NCBI GenBank assembly: GCA_052289195.1
Contig: DAWAJD010000022.1
Coordinates: 1-35,729 of the forward strand
Source: UBA4644 sp900555855
GTDB taxonomy: Bacteria > Bacillota > Clostridia > Oscillospirales > Butyricicoccaceae
DNA: 35,729 nt
Direction: 5' to 3'
Below the pieces are notes generated by a model. It was not told the DNA's origin and did not search any database. It saw nothing but the letters and a program-made list of their open reading frames with translations. Position 1 is the stretch's first letter; the number at the start of each line of letters is the position of its first letter. Made by a program: the position numbers and the translations under genes. Below are positions 6,524 through 13,523 of this stretch, piece by piece.

Positions 6524-8551
6524 TTATTTCAGAAGGGGCTCCCGCCCCGTGCTCTGTTCCGTCCCCTGCGGGGCGGCAGGCTGGCCGCCTCCCGTCTGCT
6601 GCAGCTGCTGCAGCTGGGCCGCCAGCTGCCTCTGCAGTTGCTGCCTGCGCAGTTCCTCCTCCAGATACGCCCGCGTTTCTCCCGCGCCTGGATAATGCAG
6701 CAGCTCCATCTTCGTCCAGAAGAGGATCAGGGTCGTCAGCTGCGACGGGTCGCCAAAGGCCCCCGTCTGCAGATTCATGCGGGTCTCCTGCCACATGGCT
6801 TCCCGGTTGCTGGCCAGCGGCGCAGAGGTGTCGCAGCTGAACAGGAACTGGTCGTTCCAGCACCATTCCCCCGCCGCATCCTGCTCCAGAAAGTCGTATC
6901 GGTTGAAGGTATCATACCGGGTGTTGCCGTGGATATCGTTGGATACCACCGGCCGCGGCTCGTCCGTATAGGCAAGCTTGAACTTGAACATTGCTTCGAA
7001 CAGCGCCGCGTAAGCCGCATCCTTCATCACCCGCTTGCTCTCCAGCCGTCCGGCGCTCTGTGCTGCGGCAAACTCCTTTGCCTTGCCGGAGGTGGCCGTG
7101 GTGTCCCTCCGGCCCTGGAAGCTGTCCGTAATGCCGATCACCTGCCGGGCCTCCTCATAGACCTGCGCCAGATAGGTCAGGTCCTGGCTGATGTTCCCCT
7201 GCAGATCGTAAACGCCGATCAGCCCGGTGTCCGCCGCCGTTCCCGGGCGGATGATCTTCATATCCTCCGCATCCGCCCGGATGCTGGCGCTGTCCGGCAG
7301 CGTGATATAGCTGCCGGATTTCAAAAGCTTGTCGATGATCTTGCTCTCGATCCGGTTGGTGGTGTTCTGCTGGTCTGCGATCTTGTCAATATCGCTGTCG
7401 CCCAGGAATCTGCCGTAAACGCTCACATTCTTCTGCAGGATCACCGGGAAGATATCCGGCTTGTAGAAGGGCACCCGCACCGGCTCCTCGATGATCTCCA
7501 CCACCGGCAGCCCCAGCGCGTCTGTCTCCGTCTCGGAAAGCTGCGCCCGGCGGACCATGCCGCCCACGGTGCTGCCGTCGCTGCGGGCCACCGCCGTGGG
7601 GATCTCCTCAAAGTCCTCCGCAGTCTCCTCCCACCGGCTCCCGCCGCAATAGGGGCAGTTCTTCCGCCCGCCCCGCAGCGGCCGTGGCCGCGTCTCTCTC
7701 GCAAAGGCGTCTGCCTCCGCCTCCGGGTCCGCGCCCGGGCCGGCAAAAAAGTCCTCCGGCAGATCCGTTTCCGTCAGCAGCGGCTCCACCGCGCCGCATT
7801 TCACGCACCGGCGCAGCCGCCGCGCCTGATAGTCTTCCAGGTCCTCCAGCTGCGTATCGTTCACCCAGCTGTAAAGCCCGATGCCGCCCTTGTCGTTGCG
7901 GTAATAGGCGATATACTGGGTCACCAGATCCTCCGCCGCCGCCCCTCCGGCGCTCTTGATCTCCGGCTCCTGCTCCCGCTCGTCCCGCAGCTCCACGCCG
8001 TAGCGCCGCTGGATGTATTCCTTGGTCTGGGGGATCTTCAGGAGGATATAGTCCATGTCCTCCACGCCGGTATAAACGCCGTCCTGGGGGATGATCTGCT
8101 TGGGATGCAGCGCAGACACCGCCAGCTCCCCCACGGTAAAGTGCGTTCGCTGGGTGTTGTCCCATTCCACCAGAAAGGCTGCGCCGCCCTGGATGGGCAC
8201 CGTGCGCCCCATGATGTCGTTCAGCTGCTCAAAGGGCATCCGGTCCAGTTCATTGCGCAGCATGTCCTCGATGAGCTTTGCCTTCCCCTCGTCCTGGCTG
8301 CGCCGGGCAGTGACTTTGGGCTGGGGGATGCTGCTGTCCGTCTGGGCTTCGATCAGCTCCGCGCAGATGTTGCGCACATGCGCCGCCGTGGTCTTGGCGT
8401 CCCCCGGCACCATGGGCCGCAGGGTCTTCGTCCCCGTATAAAGTGCCTCCCGCTGATCCATGCGGGCCGTCTCCGCTGCATAGGCCGTCTCGTTGACCTT
8501 CAGCCGCTCCTGCCAGAGCCGCAGCTTGCTTTTGTCCTGTTTCTTTGCCAT
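6524..8551 (-). CDS. Phage portal protein with zinc-ribbon insertion
   Basis: 675 residues, the size of large P22-type portals rather than the 400-500 residues of SPP1/HK97 types. The N-terminal part (about 30-180) has the portal pattern of helices with LRPMVPGDAKTTAAHVRNICAELIEAQTD and a PIQGGAAFLVEWDN strand. An insertion at about 245-305 carries CVKC (Cys249/252) and CPYC (Cys299/302), a likely structural zinc ribbon. Later come FKFKLAYTD and a Gln-rich C-terminal coiled coil (about 625-660) suited to the portal barrel. It follows terL directly. Twelve subunits would form the DNA channel at one vertex. The ribosome site is AGGAGGG. Confidence 0.85.
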   Translation of the reverse strand: MAKKQDKSKLRLWQERLKVNETAYAAETARMDQREALYTGTKTLRPMVPGDAKTTAAHVRNICAELIEAQTDSSIPQPKVTARRSQDEGKAKLIEDMLRNELDRMPFEQLNDIMGRTVPIQGGAAFLVEWDNTQRTHFTVGELAVSALHPKQIIPQDGVYTGVEDMDYILLKIPQTKEYIQRRYGVELRDEREQEPEIKSAGGAAAEDLVTQYIAYYRNDKGGIGLYSWVNDTQLEDLEDYQARRLRRCVKCGAVEPLLTETDLPEDFFAGPGADPEAEADAFARETRPRPLRGGRKNCPYCGGSRWEETAEDFEEIPTAVARSDGSTVGGMVRRAQLSETETDALGLPVVEIIEEPVRVPFYKPDIFPVILQKNVSVYGRFLGDSDIDKIADQQNTTNRIESKIIDKLLKSGSYITLPDSASIRADAEDMKIIRPGTAADTGLIGVYDLQGNISQDLTYLAQVYEEARQVIGITDSFQGRRDTTATSGKAKEFAAAQSAGRLESKRVMKDAAYAALFEAMFKFKLAYTDEPRPVVSNDIHGNTRYDTFNRYDFLEQDAAGEWCWNDQFLFSCDTSAPLASNREAMWQETRMNLQTGAFGDPSQLTTLILFWTKMELLHYPGAGETRAYLEEELRRQQLQRQLAAQLQQLQQTGGGQPAAPQGTEQSTGREPLLK

Positions 8552-8563
8552 CGTTCCCTCCTG

Positions 8564-10096
8564 TTATCGCTGTGGGTTGCCCCATTTTTTGCGCAGCAGC
8601 TCCCGTTCCGCCGGGGAGGCGTTTTCGTAATCCTCCCACATGCTCGCCGTCCACTTCCGCGTCTGCACCTCCTCCTGCCGGAGATAGCTCTGCTGCGGCC
8701 GGATATGATGCGCGATGGCGAGGCTCAGGATGCAGTCGTCGTGCGCCCCCGTCTCCGCCTCCGGGCGCAGGGTCTCCGTGTTCCGGACGAAGGTCAGCAT
8801 TTCCTCCAGCGTGGTCTCGTCATTGACGATGGTGATATCGTCCCGCACCGCGCGGATCAGCTCCGCCAGGATCACCGGCCGCGTTTTGCTGTCCGTGCGG
8901 AAGCCGTAGCTGCGCTTGATGCTGTGCATATAGTCATCGATGCTCTCCCGGACATATTGCTTCGGATACCGCAGCCGCTCCAGCTCCATCACCGGGTAGG
9001 TGGAAAAGTTGGTCTCGATGCCGATGAGCGCCGTGTTGTAGTGCATCCCCAGGCAGTAGACCTGCCGCGCGAACACATCCTCGTCAAACTTGCCCCGCAG
9101 CATCGCCACCTGCTCCCCGGTGCGGTTGTCCAGCACCTGCGCCACAAAGCTGTCGCTGCCATCTCCCGCGGTATCTCCGCCGATCACATAGGGCACGCCC
9201 GGCAAGGGCTCCCGGTAGATGCGGATGCAGCCGTCCTTCCCGTCCTCCCAGCGGATGTCCGTCAGCCGCAGCCCGTCGTCCCCGTAGGCGAAAAGCCCCG
9301 TCCGCACAGGCGCTCCGATCTCCTGCAGCCGCCGGCCCACGGCTCTTCCGTCGAAAACGGTCTTCCCCGTGACGCCCCACATGCCCAGGCAATAGACCTG
9401 GTAGTAATACTCGTCCGTCTCCTGAAAGCTTTCCAGCGTCCGGATGGCCGCCGCGTCCAGAAAACGGTTGTCCTTGTAGGTGCTCTCATGCACCCGTGCC
9501 CGGGGATCCTTCTTGTCGAAGAAGCGCTTTTTCAGCCAGTGCCGGATGCTGACGGGGTTGAAGCTCAGGATGANNNNNNNNNNCAGGATGATCTGCTGAT
9601 ATTCCCGCGTCTTGCCGCGCAGCCGGATGTCCAGCTGATTGAAGTCGCTCTCCAGAAGCTCGCTGGCCTCCTCGATCCAGATGCCCGTGATGTTGTAGAT
9701 GGACTTCAGCTTCTCCACATCGTCCAGTCCCGCGAAGATGATCTCGCTGCCGTTGCGGAACGAAATGACAAGGTCGGACTTGTTCGCCTTGTATCCGCTG
9801 TCCGGGTAGAGCTCCGCCAGCTGCCCCAAAAGCTGCTTGAAGCAGCTCTCCCGCAGCGTCCTCGCCACCTTGCGGCACACCAGCCACCGGTGCCCCGGCT
9901 CCGAGGTCACCCGCTCCAGCACCTTCCGCCCGGCAAAGATGGATTTGCCCGAGCCGCCTCCGCCCTTCAGCACCAGATATCGGTGCTCGTCTGCAAACAG
10001 CGGAAAAAAGGCCTCGTTGCTGGTCTCCCGCAGCCGGTTGTACCAGAGGGCGATCTCGTAGAGCCGGTCAAGCTCCTGCCGCTCATTCCTCCGCAC
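8564..10096 (-). CDS. terL: Terminase large subunit (DNA packaging ATPase/nuclease)
   Basis: About 510 residues as drawn. Walker A is GGGGSGKS (45-52), with the adenine-binding region before it. Walker B with catalytic Glu is GIWIEEASEL (about 138-147), followed by SFNPVSIRHWLKK, a coupling-motif region. The C-terminal nuclease has GGDTAGDGSD and IGIETNFSTYP acidic motifs and a HDDCILSLAIA Asp near the end. A 10-N gap at 9574-9583 lies inside the gene. The same 8 bases (CAGGATGA on the plus strand) end the left contig and begin the right contig. Merging them gives the expected continuous Gln-Ile-Ile-Leu-Ser-Phe-Asn-Pro and keeps the frame, so the gene is probably intact. It overlaps terS by 14 bases. 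Confidence 0.92.
   Translation of the reverse strand: MRRNERQELDRLYEIALWYNRLRETSNEAFFPLFADEHRYLVLKGGGGSGKSIFAGRKVLERVTSEPGHRWLVCRKVARTLRESCFKQLLGQLAELYPDSGYKANKSDLVISFRNGSEIIFAGLDDVEKLKSIYNITGIWIEEASELLESDFNQLDIRLRGKTREYQQIILXXXXILSFNPVSIRHWLKKRFFDKKDPRARVHESTYKDNRFLDAAAIRTLESFQETDEYYYQVYCLGMWGVTGKTVFDGRAVGRRLQEIGAPVRTGLFAYGDDGLRLTDIRWEDGKDGCIRIYREPLPGVPYVIGGDTAGDGSDSFVAQVLDNRTGEQVAMLRGKFDEDVFARQVYCLGMHYNTALIGIETNFSTYPVMELERLRYPKQYVRESIDDYMHSIKRSYGFRTDSKTRPVILAELIRAVRDDITIVNDETTLEEMLTFVRNTETLRPEAETGAHDDCILSLAIAHHIRPQQSYLRQEEVQTRKWTASMWEDYENASPAERELLRKKWGNPQR
9574..9583. other. Assembly gap (10 N) inside terL
   Basis: Ten Ns joined by contigs that share an exact 8-base end overlap (positions 9566-9573 and 9584-9591, CAGGATGA). 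The placeholder plus the duplicate is 18 bases, six codons, so removing it restores a continuous conserved terminase motif. The gap is therefore most likely an assembler join, not missing sequence. Confidence 0.85.
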
Positions 10097-10583
10097 GGTC
10101 CGCCGCCTCCGTAAGGAGCGCGCCCGCCGCCGCCTGCGCCGCCGCGATGGCGGCCAGCTTCTCGCCGATGCTGGCGTCGGGGATGGCCCCGCGGGTCTTG
10201 CCCCCCAGCTCCACCTCCCGCTTCTCCTTCCAGCCGTAGTTGTTCTGCAGGTTGAAGATCACGCCCTGCAGCCCCTTTTTCCTGGTCAGCAGCTCCTGCT
10301 CCAGATAAGCCTCGATGCGCAGCCGCGCTTCCCTGCAGAGGGCCGCCGTCTCCCCGCTGTCGCAGTAGTTCTGCCAGGTGCTCCGGTCAATGCCCAGGTA
10401 GAGGCACAGCCCCGTAACACTGGGCGGCACCCCATATTCCACCGTCCGGATCTCCTCGCCCTCGTCGTTCCGGAGGATCCTGCCCGCCGCGTCCCGCGCC
10501 GCCACCGTGCGGGAGATGCTGCGGAAATACCGCTCCAGCGCTTCCCGAAGCCCCTTCCTTGTGTACTTTCTCGGCCTTCCCAT
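10083..10583 (-). CDS. terS: Terminase small subunit
   Basis: 166 residues. The N-terminus (GRPRKYTRKGLREALERYF) is basic, and a helix-turn-helix is visible at about 53-85 (PPSVTGLCLYLGIDRSTWQNYC). A central helical oligomerisation part (ARLRIEAYLEQELL) is followed by GVIFNLQNNYGWKEKREVELGG, a segment typical of small terminases in Gram-positive phages. The Ala-rich C-terminus would contact TerL. The protein recognises the packaging site in phage DNA. An AAAGGAGG site precedes the ATG, and the gene follows a strong terminator, so it should be the first gene of the late transcript. Its 3' end overlaps terL by 14 bases. Confidence 0.82.
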   Translation of the reverse strand: MGRPRKYTRKGLREALERYFRSISRTVAARDAAGRILRNDEGEEIRTVEYGVPPSVTGLCLYLGIDRSTWQNYCDSGETAALCREARLRIEAYLEQELLTRKKGLQGVIFNLQNNYGWKEKREVELGGKTRGAIPDASIGEKLAAIAAAQAAAGALLTEAADRAEE

Positions 10584-10673
10584 CCGGCCGCCTCCTTTCG
10601 CCGCGCTTCAGGGTTTCCCGCGCGTATGCCCGCGCGCCGTGCGCGCCTTCCGTGGGGAAAAATCCGCCCCTGC

Positions 10674-10704
10674 AAAAAAAGAAGCACCGCCCCTGCGATG
10701 CTTC
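10674..10704 (-). terminator. Rho-independent terminator between early block and terS
   Basis: On the minus strand a 10-base-pair stem (GAAGCATCGC with GCGGTGCTTC, one U-G pair, AGGG loop) is followed by seven Ts. It lies just after the 134-aa gene and before terS, so it would separate the early/replication transcript from the packaging-capsid transcript unless antiterminated. I see no convincing -35/-10 pair between it and terS, so late genes may depend on a phage activator or on readthrough. Confidence 0.85.
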
Positions 10705-10753
10705 CTCATGTTTTCATGTTATCAGGTTCAATGCTGGCAGCGGAGCCCACTTT

Positions 10754-11158
10754 TTACGGCTCCACCCGATAGCCCAGCTCCCGCGCCAGCGCCAGCAGAA
10801 ACAGGTTTTTCTTCCGGTAAAACAGCTTTTTTCCCACGCATGGCAAAAAAAGGCGCTCGTATGGCCACGCCCTTCTGTTTTCCAGATTCCGCAGGATCCC
10901 GCTTGCCAGCGCCCGGCGGATCTCCCCGCTCTGGATGTCCCCCAGCGCCCGGCTCATCGCCCGGTCCACCGCCCGGACGCTCCGGCTCTCCTCGCTTTGC
11001 TCCAGCTCCGCCAGCCCCAGTGCCCCCGCCTCCGGCTGTCCCCGCTGGCAAAGCTCCGCCCGCCGCCGTGCAAGGCTGCGCTTCTGCCGCTCATAGCCCC
11101 TGGCGTGGGCCGCGCACACCTCCCGCACATCCGGCGGCAGCGCGGTTTTATATTTCAT
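10754..11158 (-). CDS. Phage protein at late-regulator position, unknown
   Basis: 134 residues, helical and strongly basic. It begins MKYKTALPPDVREVCAAHARGYERQKRSL and ends with FYRKKNLFLLALARELGY. In Firmicutes phages the last gene before terS is often a late-transcription activator of the ArpU/RinA or sigma-like kind; the size, charge and position fit, but no clear HTH signature is visible, so this stays a hypothesis. It overlaps the end of the HUH protein gene by 11 bases and is followed by a strong terminator, which such a regulator might act on or beyond. Confidence 0.5.
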   Translation of the reverse strand: MKYKTALPPDVREVCAAHARGYERQKRSLARRRAELCQRGQPEAGALGLAELEQSEESRSVRAVDRAMSRALGDIQSGEIRRALASGILRNLENRRAWPYERLFLPCVGKKLFYRKKNLFLLALARELGYRVEP

Positions 11159-11930
11159 GCCCGCTTCCTCCCCTCCTCCGGTTGTCTGCCTTTGGTCGCC
11201 GGTCCGGCTTCGCCCCGCCGCCTGCCGCTTCCTCCTTCTCCGGCATCCGCAGCTTCAGGTGCAGCAGCTTTCCCGTCGCCGGATCATATTCCCCCTGCCA
11301 GATGACCCTCGCCCCCTTGGGGATCCGGTATTTGCTCTCCGGCAAAACCTCCTGCTCCGAGAGCATCACCGTCCGGGCCAGGTTCCGGGAGCTGCGCCAT
11401 TTCTTCACATTCCTTCCGCGGATGGCCTGCTTCACCAGATAAGCCGCCAGCGCCCCATGGCTCTCCTCGTCCCAGAGGCTCCGGTCGTCCACCGTGCCAT
11501 AGGGCCACGCCTCCCGCAGCACCTCCGCCGGGACGGCGCTGATCACCAGATGATGGTGCAGCCGTGCCGGGTCTCCGTTCCGCCTCTTGTCCGCCGTCAC
11601 GGCAAAAAAGCGAAAGCTCTCCCCGTTCTTCTTTGCCCACCGCCGGCAGGCGGCGATGAGCCGTGTCTCGTTTTCCCGCGCCTGCTCCTCCGTCTCGGGC
11701 AGGTGCGCTTCGTCATACCGGCATGTGACCAGCCGGTCCCCTCTGGCGTAGAAAAAATTTGCGTCCAAAATCGTCGCCGCCTCCCGGATGGCCGCGTCCA
11801 GATTGTTCTTTTCCTGGCTCCGGCGGGAAGGCCCCTTCCGCCGTCCCCTTGGCCGGAAGGATTCCGGGACATACATCTCCCGGACCTCCCGGATGCTTCC
11901 CGTCTGCAGGATCCGCCGCACCTTCTTCAC
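11148..11930 (-). CDS. HUH-type rolling-circle replication-associated protein
   Basis: 260 residues from the GTG at 11930, chosen because GGAGGAG precedes it; an upstream ATG at 12140 would run through a terminator hairpin and a palindrome. The HUH motifs are present in order: motif 1 RLVTCRYDE (about 66-74), metal-binding RLHHHLVIS with His125-127, and catalytic AAYLVKQ with Tyr164 and Lys167, followed by KKWRSSRNLART as in ORF2/G2P-like Rep proteins of Firmicutes plasmids and phages. Such enzymes nick one strand through a tyrosine link to start rolling-circle replication. The C-terminal 25 residues are basic and Gly-rich. A perfect palindrome lies 45 bases upstream of the start. Metal binding and nicking are inferred from motifs. 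Confidence 0.78.
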   Translation of the reverse strand: MKKVRRILQTGSIREVREMYVPESFRPRGRRKGPSRRSQEKNNLDAAIREAATILDANFFYARGDRLVTCRYDEAHLPETEEQARENETRLIAACRRWAKKNGESFRFFAVTADKRRNGDPARLHHHLVISAVPAEVLREAWPYGTVDDRSLWDEESHGALAAYLVKQAIRGRNVKKWRSSRNLARTVMLSEQEVLPESKYRIPKGARVIWQGEYDPATGKLLHLKLRMPEKEEAAGGGAKPDRRPKADNRRRGGSGHEI

Positions 11931-11948
11931 CGTCCTCTCTCCTCCGTT

Positions 11949-11960
11949 CCTAAACTTAGG
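11949..11960. repeat. Short inverted repeat before the HUH gene
   Basis: CCTAA-AC-TTAGG, a perfect 5-bp inverted repeat with a 2-base centre, lies between the larger palindrome and the ribosome site of the HUH gene. It could be part of the same regulatory or origin structure; alone it would be weak evidence. Confidence 0.4.
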
Positions 11961-11974
11961 CCCTTTATGAGCCC

Positions 11975-12004
11975 ACATAGAACGCGCGCGCCCGCGTTCT
12001 ATGT
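11975..12004. repeat. Perfect 12-bp inverted repeat upstream of HUH gene (origin or operator candidate)
   Basis: ACATAGAACGCG and its exact reverse complement flank a 6-base CGCGCC centre. A 30-base palindrome of this quality just upstream of a HUH nickase gene is the layout of many rolling-circle origins, where the nick site is exposed on an extruded hairpin. It could equally be an autoregulatory operator. No run of Ts follows on either strand, so it is not a terminator. Confidence 0.6.
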
Positions 12005-12039
12005 ATGTCGCTCTCCCGTGCTCCGGGGCCGAATGCCAC

Positions 12040-12071
12040 AAAATCAGAGCCGCCCCTGCGGCCCTGATTTT
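12040..12071. terminator. Bidirectional hairpin terminator before the HUH gene
   Basis: AAAATCAG pairs with CTGATTTT, then after one mismatch GCCGC pairs with GCGGC around a CCCT loop, giving 13 pairs and a short T tract on both strands. It lies just downstream of the 62-aa Cys-rich gene, so it probably ends that transcript and leaves the HUH gene on its own promoter or on readthrough. Confidence 0.65.
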
Positions 12072-12093
12072 CTGGGATCCGGTTTCCTTCGTG

Positions 12094-12282
12094 TCATTTT
12101 GGCTTTCGCCGTGTTTCATATTCCGGGCAGGCCCCGCCATACTGCGCCGGCTTCCGCCGCGGCCGTCCGCTGCGCAGCAGGAAGTCGCAGGTGCCGGTAT
12201 AGAGGTTTCGCCACAGGCATCCCCGGCAGCTCTTCACCCAGCCGCCCTGCCGGATGGCCTTTTCCCGCTCCTCCGGGGTCAT
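12094..12282 (-). CDS. Small Cys4 phage protein (zinc-binding candidate)
   Basis: 62 residues from the ATG at 12282, whose first four bases overlap the TGA of the HTH gene (ATGA coupling). A longer reading upstream in this frame is a shadow of the neighbouring genes. The product has C-RG-C, then TGTCDFLLRSGRPRRKP, then GGACPEYE: four Cys spaced to bind one zinc, with the CDxLxxxGxxR signature found in many short phage and conjugative-element proteins of Clostridia. Its operon mate at 12717-13058 has the same signature, so they are probably paralogues. The function of the family is unknown to me; nucleic-acid or protein contact is likely. Confidence 0.68.
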   Translation of the reverse strand: MTPEEREKAIRQGGWVKSCRGCLWRNLYTGTCDFLLRSGRPRRKPAQYGGACPEYETRRKPK

Positions 12283-12701
12283 TCGGCCCCAGGTGCTTCC
12301 TGCCCCCGTGCCGCCAGATATCCCCCGATGGCCTTCGTCACCCGGCCGGAGGGGCTTGTTTTCCCTGTGAGGATGTTCCGCAGCGTCTGATCGCTGCACC
12401 CCAGGTTCTTTGCCACCCGGCTGGCGTTCAGCTCCCGGCTTTTCATATAGTCCAGGAGCCTTGCCGCCAAAGGGTCCGGCTCCTCCGCCGCTTTCGTCTG
12501 CGGCTTCCGGTCCGGCGCCTTTTTTGCCGGCGTTTCCCCGCCGCCGGTGGGCACATCGGCCTCCGCCGCGCCCTCCAGCAGCTCCTCCGCCTTTTCCAGC
12601 ACCTCCCGGAGCCCCTGGGGCAGCGCGCCCCCCTGCCCCAGCTCCCAGGCCCAGAGCATCAGCCGGATGCTTTCCCATGGATTCTGCTTCATTGGTTTCA
12701 T
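12279..12701 (-). CDS. HTH DNA-binding phage protein
   Basis: 140 residues. The N-terminal half (1-50) is helical and acidic (LMLWAWELGQGG, LREVLEKAEELLEGAAEAD), the middle is a Lys/Pro-rich linker, and the C-terminus (about 80-132) contains LLDYMKSRELNASRVAKNLGCSDQTLRNILTG, a clear lambda-Cro-type helix-turn-helix. The AAGGAGG site before the ATG at 12701 is strong. It is coupled to the downstream Cys4 gene by ATGA. In this early block it may regulate transcription of the replication or late genes; a replication-helper role is also possible. Confidence 0.68.
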   Translation of the reverse strand: MKPMKQNPWESIRLMLWAWELGQGGALPQGLREVLEKAEELLEGAAEADVPTGGGETPAKKAPDRKPQTKAAEEPDPLAARLLDYMKSRELNASRVAKNLGCSDQTLRNILTGKTSPSGRVTKAIGGYLAARGQEAPGAE

Positions 12702-12716
12702 CGTGGTTCCTCCTTC

Positions 12717-13058
12717 TTATTTCCGCGGCGCTTTCGGCGCCGGCCTCCGTCTTTTCCGCCGGGTCCCCGGCGTAAACGCCGGGCAGGGCTGCCAATAGCC
12801 CGCCTTGGGTCTTGGCGCTCCCCGGATCCGCAGATAGTCGCAGTAGTGTCCGGTCCCCGCGCCGTTCCCGTCCAAAAACTGGCCGGAAAACCGGCATCTC
12901 CCGCAGTCCGAGCTGGTCCAGCGGCCCCGGACCTCCTTGTCGATCTCCTCCGCCGTGCAGCTTCCCTGAAGCGCCTGCTCCCGCCTCCGGAGGATCCGCT
13001 CGCCCCGGCGCTTTTTCTCCTGCGCCTCCGGCCGCGGCGCTTCTGCCCGTTCGCTCAT
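12717..13058 (-). CDS. Second Cys4 phage protein with basic ends
   Basis: 113 residues from the ATG at 13058, preceded by GGGAGG and overlapping the DUF3846-like gene's TGA by four bases. The N-terminal 60 residues are charged helix (EKKRRGERILRRREQALQG). The core has SDCGRCRF, then YCDYLRIRG and QPCPAF, the same four-Cys plan as the 62-aa protein downstream, suggesting one zinc site. The C-terminus is Arg/Lys/Pro-rich (TRRKRRRPAPKAPRK). The basic tails suggest nucleic-acid contact. I know of no assigned activity for these proteins. Confidence 0.65.
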   Translation of the reverse strand: MSERAEAPRPEAQEKKRRGERILRRREQALQGSCTAEEIDKEVRGRWTSSDCGRCRFSGQFLDGNGAGTGHYCDYLRIRGAPRPKAGYWQPCPAFTPGTRRKRRRPAPKAPRK

Positions 13059-13363
13059 TGGCGGAGCCTCCCGCTTTCGCCAAAGACCAGGCGGCCGATC
13101 GTTTCCGGGTCTCCGGGAATATCGCAAAACTCCTCCCCGCACACGCCCACCAGCAAAATGTCTCCCGCCAGCGGCATCCCTCCGATCCTGCAGTTATAGG
13201 GCAGCCGCCGCAGCCAGCCCTCCTCATTGCACACGATGCAGGCGTCCTCCGCCAGGCGCACCGTCTCGATCCTCCCGCCCACGGCCTCCTGCAGCGCCGC
13301 CAGCGTGTTCTCCACCTCCGCCGTCTCCGGCGGCCTTCCCGGCTTTTTCCAGATGACCTTCAT
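13055..13363 (-). CDS. DUF3846-like phage protein
   Basis: 102 residues, beginning MKVIWKKPGRPPETAEVENTL, then LQEAVGGRIETV, ACIVCNEEGWLRRLPYN and GDILLVGV. This order (an initial beta strand with Pro-Gly, LQ-x-x-VGG-x-IE, the CNEEG-x-L-x-x-LP-x-N core, then a DIL-x-x-x strand) is that of DUF3846 proteins, widespread in phages and conjugative elements of Gram-positives and of unknown function. The ribosome site AAGGAGGG is strong. It is the first gene after the structured intergenic region and the head of a four-gene coupled run (DUF3846, Cys4, HTH, Cys4). Confidence 0.72.
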   Translation of the reverse strand: MKVIWKKPGRPPETAEVENTLAALQEAVGGRIETVRLAEDACIVCNEEGWLRRLPYNCRIGGMPLAGDILLVGVCGEEFCDIPGDPETIGRLVFGESGRLRQ

Positions 13364-13395
13364 GCCGTCACCCTCCTTTTGAGATTTCTAAAATA

Positions 13396-13510
13396 GATCA
13401 GGGCTCCCCCGGACGGCGAAGGGGCTCGCGGCCTTCGCNNNNNNNNNNCCCCGGCCATAAGGAGGTGACCTCCGGGCGTCTGCATTTCACCGCCCGGGGC
13501 AGCCCTGATC
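13396..13510. other. Multi-hairpin structured intergenic element
   Basis: A perfect 10-bp inverted repeat closes the element: GATCAGGGCT (13396-13405) and AGCCCTGATC (13501-13510), extendable by four C-G pairs after one bulged base. Inside are three further hairpins: GCGAAGG/CCTTCGC (13416-13438), the near-palindrome GGAGGTGACCTCC (13461-13473) and CCGGGCG/CGCCCGG (13472-13497). An outer stem closing several hairpins is the shape of a structured RNA. It lies between minus-strand genes, so the transcribed form is probably the reverse complement. A 10-N gap (13439-13448) breaks it, so the fold is incomplete. Confidence 0.55.
13439..13448. other. Assembly gap (10 N) in structured region
   Basis: Ten Ns begin immediately after the 3' arm of the GCGAAGG/CCTTCGC hairpin. 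The contig ends share no overlap longer than one base, so true sequence may be missing. Strong secondary structure is a usual cause of such a break. Confidence 0.9.
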
Positions 13511-13523
13511 CTGCCTGCGCTTT

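Noticed and set aside
6638..10114. A 1158-residue plus-strand open frame
   Set aside because: It is antisense to portal and terL, has no ribosome site and crosses the N gap; its Leu/Arg/His/Pro-rich composition is that of a shadow frame.
12283..13227. A long upstream extension of the 62-aa Cys4 gene
   Set aside because: The extension is a shadow of three other genes that each have strong ribosome sites and ATGA coupling.
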